Assembly: GCA_002171575.2 (NCBI GenBank)
Contig: NHEI02000005.1
Location: 1 to 11,246, forward strand
Reading direction: 5' to 3'
Source of the DNA: Flavobacteriaceae bacterium TMED81
GTDB taxonomy: Bacteria > Bacteroidota > Bacteroidia > Flavobacteriales > Flavobacteriaceae
DNA length: 11,246 bases
The notes beneath the pieces are model-generated. The model worked only from the letters and a program-made list of their open reading frames with translations, ran no database searches and was not told where the DNA came from. Positions 6,476-11,246 of the stretch are shown here, one piece after another (the first letter of the stretch is position 1; each line of letters starts with the position of its first letter). A program made the position numbers and the translations under genes.

Positions 6476-7623
6476 AGGTCGTAAAACCTCTTGAACAGGA
6501 GCCCTTCAAGGTCTAGCCCTCGCACGAGTTCGATTATTTTTTTTGAAGCTCCGGGTGCTCCGTAGGGAGTTTCACGTCGGGCAGCAATTTTACGAAGTTC
6601 GGGACTGCGAGCCTTTGCGATGGCGACAAGGATAGAGTCGGTGGTGTCTTCGCAGTCCACCACTGACTCGCTCCTCAGGCGTCCGCGCTGACGCGCACCT
6701 ATATTGACTGTAGGCACACCCACATAGGGTGCTTCCAGAAGACCACTTGAGGAATTTCCGATCACAGCTTCAGATAGAGACATTAAGCTCAGGTACCGAC
6801 GCACACCAAGCGAGGTGACTTGCACCGCATGTTTTGGCCGCGATGTACAAAACATCTGCACCTGCTCATTGATGGCCTGCCCTAGCGCATCGGCATTAGC
6901 CCCAGTAAAGACGATGCGTGTGTCCTTTTGCTCTGCAAGCGCCTCAAGCAAGTTATTTGCTGAGGCAGCCCCCTTTGTTTCCAACGTCAGCGGATGGTAA
7001 GTCACTAACAGGATCGGCGCGTCGAGCTTAAAGCAGATAAAATTTTCTATCACTTCGCGCGAAACCGGTTCCAAAGCCGCCACGTTATCGAGCCCCAAGG
7101 CCCCAACGTTATGTACTGTACTGGGTTGCTCGCCCATCTGAATTACTTTGCGGCGAAACGGCTCTGCAGATGTAAAATGCACATGTGCCATTTTAGTAAT
7201 GGAATGCCGAATTGCTTCGTCTATTAGGCCCTCTGTGGCTTCGCCTCCGTGTATATGGGCGATCGGGATGTTTAAGACCATCGCACTTTGCGCTGCGGCT
7301 AAGGCCTCAAATCGATCGCCTAGTAACACGACTAAGTCGGGTTTTAAGCGTGCTAAAGAGTTCGTCAATCCGATCACACCTAACCCAATGGATTGCCCTA
7401 CCGCGCTCTGGCTATCAGAGGCCAGAAGCATATCCACTTTGGCGTCAATCTCGAACCCCGCACTACATATTTCCTCATACGTGTTTCCATGTTCTGCGAC
7501 AAGATGTGCACCTGTTACGATCAACTGTAGGGTGACGTCTGCGGCATCTCTGAAACCGTTCAATACGTTACGCAGCAGACCGAACTCAGCTCGAGTTCCG
7601 GTTATGACGCAAATTTTTCTCAT
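6472..7623 (-). CDS. legG: hydrolysing NDP-sugar 2-epimerase (LegG/NeuC family)
   Basis: This 383-residue enzyme of the UDP-GlcNAc 2-epimerase family (GT-B fold) inverts C2 and hydrolyses the nucleotide. It should yield the free 2,4-diamino-2,4,6-trideoxymannose derivative that the synthase condenses with PEP. Family motifs are in order: ITGTRAEFGLL (7-17), LGDRFE (101-106), HIHGGE (123-128), the His-rich RHSITKMAHVHF (139-150), TYHPLT (208-213) and GNSSSGLLEAP (289-299). The GTRAEFGLL opening and HIHGGE are typical of the hydrolysing NeuC/LegG branch rather than the non-hydrolysing WecB branch. A GDP-linked substrate is inferred from the PtmE-type partner. The ATG overlaps the legC stop by 4 nt. 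Its ribosome site AGGAG is in the loop of a hairpin that touches the start codon. Confidence 0.92.
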   Translation of the reverse strand: MRKICVITGTRAEFGLLRNVLNGFRDAADVTLQLIVTGAHLVAEHGNTYEEICSAGFEIDAKVDMLLASDSQSAVGQSIGLGVIGLTNSLARLKPDLVVLLGDRFEALAAAQSAMVLNIPIAHIHGGEATEGLIDEAIRHSITKMAHVHFTSAEPFRRKVIQMGEQPSTVHNVGALGLDNVAALEPVSREVIENFICFKLDAPILLVTYHPLTLETKGAASANNLLEALAEQKDTRIVFTGANADALGQAINEQVQMFCTSRPKHAVQVTSLGVRRYLSLMSLSEAVIGNSSSGLLEAPYVGVPTVNIGARQRGRLRSESVVDCEDTTDSILVAIAKARSPELRKIAARRETPYGAPGASKKIIELVRGLDLEGLLFKRFYDL

Positions 7624-8801
7624 GCTACATTCTCCTGTAGCACTCCCAATTTCGCTGACGAAGGGATGTTCAAGACCCGAGCTTCAAGGTCGATAGCCGT
7701 GGTCAGGTCGGCACGTGGACAGCCAACATACATGGGTAGCTTGTGCATTAAAGTCCAGATAGGACGTGTCGTAACATTAGCCATATTAAGACTTTCAAGT
7801 AGACTGTCACGCTGATCGGCCTTATCCCGTTCAAGCATAAGCGTTACCAGCCAGTTATTTGTTTTTGATCCTTCTGGCGCAGTGAAAAGTTTTGCGCCTA
7901 TCAATCCATTAAAGGCCTTGGCGTAGGCGTCGAAAAGAAGTTGCTTCTGTTTCAGACGATCTCCCAGCTGTTCCAGCTGCGCCACACCAAGTGCAGCGTT
8001 AAGGTTTGGCATTCGATAGTTATAACCCACGTCGTCGTGGATAAAGGCCCACTTGTGCTTCAGTTTTGCTGTTGTGGTCAGGTGCTTGGCTCGTTTGGCC
8101 AGCGTTAAATCATTGGTGACGATGGCTCCACCGCCACCGGTGGTTATGATCTTGTTTCCGTTAAAGCTAATTGCCGCAATCCCGCCCAGACTGCCGCATG
8201 GATTTTTATGGTAATAACTGCCTAGGCTCTCAGCCGCATCCTCGACCACGGCCATTGGCCAATCGGAAATAACCGACTTCAGTGCGTTCATGTTTACAGG
8301 ACATCCAAAGACATGCACCGGTACGATTGCTGCGATACGCCGTCCTGTCGTAGAGTTCCACGTCACGCCGCTTTTAACTTCGGCTATCTTTTCTAGATGC
8401 GCGCGAAGGCTAGCAGGACAGATCCCCATGGTGTCATGTGCGCTGTCGACAAAATGTGGCACTGCGCCAAGATGGCTAGTCGCGTTTGCCGTTGCGACGA
8501 AAGTAAGTGCTGGCATTAACACCTCGTCCCCCGCTAACACCCCTGAAACAAGAAGTGCGATCTGAAGTGCAGCAGTTCCATTGGAGACGGCGACGCCATG
8601 TGCACAGCCCGAAAGTCGCGCCACCTCTTCTTCGAAGGTATCAACGTAGGAGCCCACTGAGGATACCCACCCTGAGTTGATGCAATCTAGCAGTAACTCA
8701 CGCTCTCGGCCTTGAAACTCTGGCACGTGCAGAGGAACCGGCGCCTTGTGAGCCCCAATCACGCTCTGGATCCGGTGTATGAGTTCTTTTGTTAAATTCA
8801 T
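7620..8801 (-). CDS. legC: PLP-dependent sugar 4-aminotransferase (LegC type)
   Basis: This 393-residue enzyme belongs to the DegT/DnrJ/EryC1 (fold type I) aminotransferases. It would convert the 4-keto-6-deoxy sugar nucleotide made by LegB into the 4-amino sugar, with glutamate the usual amino donor. The PLP site is visible: SNGTAALQ (73-80) for phosphate contacts, VEDAAES (186-192) for the pyridine nitrogen, and Lys217 in SFNGNKIITTGGGG as the Schiff-base lysine. The N-terminal segment VPLHVPEFQGRERELLLDCI and GWVSSVGSYVDTFE match LegC-like proteins of legionaminic loci. A 23-nt gap follows legB; the ribosome site is GGGGA close to the ATG. The 3' end overlaps legG by 4 nt. Reaction class is secure, exact substrate inferred from the operon. 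Confidence 0.92.
   Translation of the reverse strand: MNLTKELIHRIQSVIGAHKAPVPLHVPEFQGRERELLLDCINSGWVSSVGSYVDTFEEEVARLSGCAHGVAVSNGTAALQIALLVSGVLAGDEVLMPALTFVATANATSHLGAVPHFVDSAHDTMGICPASLRAHLEKIAEVKSGVTWNSTTGRRIAAIVPVHVFGCPVNMNALKSVISDWPMAVVEDAAESLGSYYHKNPCGSLGGIAAISFNGNKIITTGGGGAIVTNDLTLAKRAKHLTTTAKLKHKWAFIHDDVGYNYRMPNLNAALGVAQLEQLGDRLKQKQLLFDAYAKAFNGLIGAKLFTAPEGSKTNNWLVTLMLERDKADQRDSLLESLNMANVTTRPIWTLMHKLPMYVGCPRADLTTAIDLEARVLNIPSSAKLGVLQENVA
7623..7642 (-). promoter_or_regulatory. hairpin presenting the legG ribosome binding site
   Basis: On the minus strand GCTACA (7641-7636), loop GGAGAA (7635-7630) and TGTAGC (7629-7624) form a perfect 6-bp stem. A seventh pair joins U7642 to the A of the legG ATG (7623), with a possible G-U pair beyond. 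The Shine-Dalgarno AGGAGA fills the loop and its closing base. The structure spans the end of legC, so ribosomes finishing legC would melt it. A role in coupled translation is inferred. Confidence 0.5.
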
Positions 8802-8824
8802 GAATCCCCAAGTCGATTTTTAAG

Positions 8825-9829
8825 TTATATGTTGTATTGGTCATTTTTGTATGCTGCGAGGTTGACAGGATTCTGGAACCATTCAGCGGTCTTTGATATA
8901 CCCTTAGAAAAACCTTCTATCCCACCATGTTTCGGGGACCAGCCAAATAGACGCCGTGCCTTATCTACACCTGCAAAAAGGCGTTCTACCTCGCTTTCAG
9001 GAGGACGCAAGCGCTTTTCGTCTGAAACAATCTCAATCTCTACTCCCATCGTCTCTGCTATGAGCTGGACTGTATTTTTGATAGAAATCTCAAAATCTGA
9101 GCCGATATTAGTAACTTCTCCGATACAACTGTCGCATTCCATTGCTAGTATAAAGCCTTGTGCCGTGTCGTGCACGAACGTAAAATCGCGCGTTGGATTG
9201 AGTGCTCCCAATTTTATCTTACGATGCCCGGCGGCGATCTGACCAATAATCGTTGGTATCACTGCACGGGCTGACTGGCGAGGGCCATAAGTGTTGAAAG
9301 GTCGTAGCACGGTCACCGGCGTGCCGAAGCTTTTCTGGAACGATAGAGCGAGCTGGTCAGCAGCGACCTTTGTTGCTGCGTAGGGAGATTGAGCGCTTAT
9401 AGGGTGTTCTTCTGTGATGGGCGCGTATTGAGCCGTGCCATAAGTTTCGGATGTCGAAGTGCAGATAACCCGTTTGGTGCCTAAACGGCGCGCGGCCTGA
9501 AGTACATTTAGTGTGCCGGTGATGTTTGTTGCAACGTAGCTGTCCGGTGAATTGTAGCTAAACGGGATAGCGATTAAAGCCGCTAAGTGCAACACTGCGT
9601 CGCAGCCCTCCATTGCGTTAGCCACGCCATGGGGGTCGCGAATGTCGCCGGCAACCACTTCGAATTTACCCTTTACGTCCTGGTCAGGGTAGTCGAGCCA
9701 ACCCCATGAATTTAAAGAGTTATACATAACAAATGCTCGAGTGTCATAGCCGGCTCGCACCAGTGATTCTGTTAAATGGGAGCCGATGAAACCATCTGCC
9801 CCGGTAACTAGAACCTTTTTTATGCTCAT
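8825..9829 (-). CDS. legB: NAD-dependent sugar nucleotide 4,6-dehydratase (LegB type)
   Basis: This 334-residue enzyme is an extended short-chain dehydrogenase/reductase. It would convert an NDP-N-acetylglucosamine (GDP-linked by analogy with Campylobacter) to the 4-keto-6-deoxy sugar, committing it to legionaminic acid synthesis. Motifs are the NAD-binding GADGFIG (10-16), HLAALIAIPFSY (81-92), STSETYG (125-131) and the catalytic Tyr150/Lys154 in SPYAATK. RPFNTYGPRQSARAVIPT follows, as in this family. The YNSLNSWGWLD segment (36-46) is characteristic of LegB-like dehydratases, which differ from the shorter inverting PseB enzymes. It is the first gene of the operon and lies after a 558-bp non-coding region. 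The ribosome site is weak (AAAAGG about 10 nt before the ATG). Family strong, nucleotide specificity inferred. Confidence 0.92.
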   Translation of the reverse strand: MSIKKVLVTGADGFIGSHLTESLVRAGYDTRAFVMYNSLNSWGWLDYPDQDVKGKFEVVAGDIRDPHGVANAMEGCDAVLHLAALIAIPFSYNSPDSYVATNITGTLNVLQAARRLGTKRVICTSTSETYGTAQYAPITEEHPISAQSPYAATKVAADQLALSFQKSFGTPVTVLRPFNTYGPRQSARAVIPTIIGQIAAGHRKIKLGALNPTRDFTFVHDTAQGFILAMECDSCIGEVTNIGSDFEISIKNTVQLIAETMGVEIEIVSDEKRLRPPESEVERLFAGVDKARRLFGWSPKHGGIEGFSKGISKTAEWFQNPVNLAAYKNDQYNI

Positions 9830-10122
9830 AATTTTGATACCTTTTTACAAAATGAATTAATTCGCTTTTATCATCTATTTAAATCATTGCGACTCAGAAT
9901 AGCGAAAATGGAGGGCAATACATCCTTTGAAAGTTTTGGTTTTTCTATGCTTCGCACGGCTTAGTTTAAAATAAATACAAATTCTCCTGTAGTTTTTGAA
10001 AGCACGGACATCACAGGTTTTGCCTTATGAACCGTTTGCTCAGATATTCCGGTTTTACTCTTTATATTTTACGTAAGGGTTTCTAGTGTTGGAGGTGTTA
10101 CGGACTAGGATAAAACTGCCAT

Positions 10123-10137
10123 ACTATTTTAAATAGT
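10123..10137. repeat. 7-bp inverted repeat, possible operator
   Basis: ACTATTT and AAATAGT are perfect inverted copies around a single T. The site is in the spacer between divergent genes, where a dimeric regulator could bind. Its AT-rich make-up means chance is a real alternative, and no known operator consensus is recognised. Confidence 0.3.
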
Positions 10138-10162
10138 GGGTTCAAAAAAGAGACTTTTAATG

Positions 10163-10180
10163 TACTAATTATGCTTAGTA
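10163..10180. repeat. 6-bp inverted repeat TACTAA-N6-TTAGTA
   Basis: TACTAA (10163-10168) and TTAGTA (10175-10180) are perfect inverted copies with a 6-bp spacer, 25 bp after the previous inverted repeat. Both fit a size expected of helix-turn-helix operators. Chance is possible in such AT-rich sequence. Confidence 0.25.
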
Positions 10181-10330
10181 TCAAAGGGGTCAGAGAAATT
10201 TACCAAAGGATATAGTTAACTTTGAAAAACACAGATTCTCACATGAATGTTCCACTAGCAGTGATGCATTTCAAGAGTTCTTTAAGTCTCAACATATAAC
10301 GACCAATGTTCGAATATAAACTTATGATCG

Positions 10331-10359
10331 TTGTCGGCCCAATTATGCAGACTTATTTT
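10331..10359 (+). promoter_or_regulatory. candidate sigma-70-type promoter for the last gene
   Basis: TTGTCG (10331-10336) and TATTTT (10354-10359) match four of six bases each of the -35 and -10 consensus and are exactly 17 bp apart. The likely start would be near 10366, about 22 nt before the TTG start codon. It is the best pair I see before the gene, but the match is modest. Confidence 0.3.
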
Positions 10360-10387
10360 AATGGTTCATCATAAAGTTGGATAGAAA

Positions 10388-11236
10388 TTGAATAAATTCA
10401 AAAAATTCATTCACAAGTCAATTCGCCTTAATCGCCTCATAAGTTTGATTAGCTTTTATGCGGAGCACTTAGATTACCTCAGAAAACCCTACCCTAACCG
10501 GCTCTCAGTAAAAAATTTAGTTGAACTCAAAACGAGTGATAAAATTTACATTTTGGGCTCTGGGGCCTCATTGAACGATATATCGGAAGTGGATTGGGAA
10601 AATATCGCATTTAATGACTCATTCGCTTTAAATCGATGGTATAAATCCTCAGCTTTAAATCGATGGTATAAGTTGAACTTCAATCCCACTTTATGGATGA
10701 TGGAGCCTATGCGCGACGATAAGCTTCGGTTTGAAGAAAATGATGAAATGCAAAAATTTCTGGATCAGACCAAGTCCTTTAAAATTTTAAAAAATTGGCA
10801 CACTCTTTACAGATACTATCCATATGAAATTGCAAATAGTCTGGCATTTAAATTTGACACGGTAGTCATGATGCGAAGGGTGCATATTTACAGCTACAAG
10901 CAAATGTTGCAGTTGGAAAAGTACATAAGCAGTAAGCATTTTCATTTTTACAGGGGGTCGCTATTTCTCGCAATTTGTATGGCAAAGCTTGCTGGATATA
11001 AAAAAATAATTTTGTGTGGAGTTGATTTGTCTGGGGGATATTTCTGGGAAGTTAAGCCCGAAAATTTCAAAAGAGTTCATAATACGGCATTAGATAAGTA
11101 TGGCGTATCTATGAAAGATGCTCTGCTTGCTTTGAGATCGTCGCTTTTAAAAGATGGAATAACTCTGTCTTCACATGAAACTTGTAGGTTTAACCTTTCT
11201 TCTGAGAGCGCTCAGGAAGTACACCCAGATGTTTGA
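10388..11236 (+). CDS. putative glycosyltransferase resembling GT42 sialyltransferases
   Basis: This 282-residue cytoplasmic-looking protein has no signal peptide. The start is TTG with a weak GGA upstream; an in-frame TAG at 10382-10384 rules out a start further upstream. After a basic N-terminal stretch comes KIYILGSGASLNDI (52-65), then IAFNDSF (73-79), FNPTLWMMEP (98-107), RGSLFLAICMAKLAGYKKIILCGVDL (from 189) and KRVHNTALDKYG (228-239). From memory, this order resembles Campylobacter Cst-II: GNGPSL near the N-terminus, CNQF, YNPGL, TSGVYM and GYKEIYLSGIDF, then a catalytic His to which His231 may correspond. I infer transfer of the CMP-nonulosonate made by the neighbouring operon. Other glycan-related families with a GSGASL-like opening remain possible. 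A 9-residue tandem duplication lies at 80-97. It is much more AT-rich than the operon, suggesting separate acquisition. Confidence 0.6.
   Translation: MNKFKKFIHKSIRLNRLISLISFYAEHLDYLRKPYPNRLSVKNLVELKTSDKIYILGSGASLNDISEVDWENIAFNDSFALNRWYKSSALNRWYKLNFNPTLWMMEPMRDDKLRFEENDEMQKFLDQTKSFKILKNWHTLYRYYPYEIANSLAFKFDTVVMMRRVHIYSYKQMLQLEKYISSKHFHFYRGSLFLAICMAKLAGYKKIILCGVDLSGGYFWEVKPENFKRVHNTALDKYGVSMKDALLALRSSLLKDGITLSSHETCRFNLSSESAQEVHPDV
10625..10678 (+). repeat. 27-bp in-frame tandem duplication
   Basis: Two adjacent 27-bp units (10625-10651 and 10652-10678) share their first 20 bases exactly and encode ALNRWYK twice. The copies are in frame and add nine residues between the FNDSF and FNPTLW segments of the glycosyltransferase-like protein. 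Near-identity suggests a recent duplication by replication slippage. Confidence 0.85.
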
Positions 11237-11246
11237 AAACGGATTC

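Larger units (their letters stand above)
9830..10387. other. AT-rich divergent intergenic region
   Basis: This 558-bp spacer lies between divergent genes and should hold promoters for both. I see no recognisable gene. Visible structure includes a perfect 7-bp inverted repeat around one base at 10123-10137 (ACTATTTTAAATAGT) and another, TACTAA/TTAGTA, at 10163-10180. A start-less open frame runs 10179-10319 on the + strand. No strong promoter for the minus-strand operon stands out near 9830-9900. It is unusually long for this compact segment and may contain decayed sequence or a small transcript I cannot identify. Confidence 0.55.

Noticed and set aside
7148..7696. 182-codon open frame on the + strand
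   Set aside because: It lies antisense to legG, whose motifs are complete. The translated protein has no recognisable motif and no ribosome site; it is a shadow frame.
10183..10200. Motif AAAGGGGTCAGAGAAATT resembling short repeats seen near some transposase genes
   Set aside because: There is a single copy, with no inverted partner and no transposase gene in the window. The resemblance is from memory and too weak to call a mobile element.
10179..10319. Small gene of 46 codons in the divergent spacer
   Set aside because: There is no ATG, GTG or TTG start in a usable position and no ribosome site. I kept it only as a possible remnant under findings.

Overview
The window reads as a chromosomal segment from a marine-type alphaproteobacterium, probably Rhodobacterales. 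The main evidence is the short Rhodobacter-style porin at the left end, which has a 20-residue signal peptide and a C-terminal phenylalanine. The central genes have mixed to high GC, while the right end is clearly AT-rich.

Layout: a porin gene on the + strand (125-1099) ends in a strong intrinsic terminator. A convergent spacer of about 300 bp follows. Nine minus-strand genes (9829 down to 1397) then form one tightly packed operon. Six of its eight junctions are 4-nt start/stop overlaps; the other two are gaps of 23 and 7 nt. Beyond the operon promoter side lies a 558-bp AT-rich spacer. The last gene (10388-11236, + strand) is divergent and AT-rich, and I read it tentatively as a sialyltransferase-like (GT42-type) glycosyltransferase.

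The operon encodes a nonulosonic acid pathway of the legionaminic acid type using GDP-linked intermediates. PtmE-type guanylyltransferase makes a GDP-hexosamine, LegB makes the 4-keto-6-deoxy sugar and LegC aminates C4. A NeuD/PglD-type acyltransferase probably acylates that amine. LegG epimerises C2 and releases GDP, LegI (NeuB) condenses the product with phosphoenolpyruvate, and LegF (NeuA) makes the CMP-activated sugar.

Two extra enzymes sit between LegG and LegI in the same overlapping train: a folate-type N-formyltransferase and a PIG-L zinc deacetylase. Together they predict that one N-acetyl group is replaced by N-formyl, giving an N-formylated legionaminic-type sugar. If the terminal + strand gene is a GT42-like transferase, the locus would hold both the donor pathway and its transferase for a surface glycan.

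Other points of note are a hairpin that presents the legG ribosome binding site in its loop, a 27-bp in-frame tandem duplication in the glycosyltransferase-like gene, and a Gly in place of the usual catalytic Asn of the formyltransferase. I saw no tRNA, rRNA, CRISPR array or intact mobile element.
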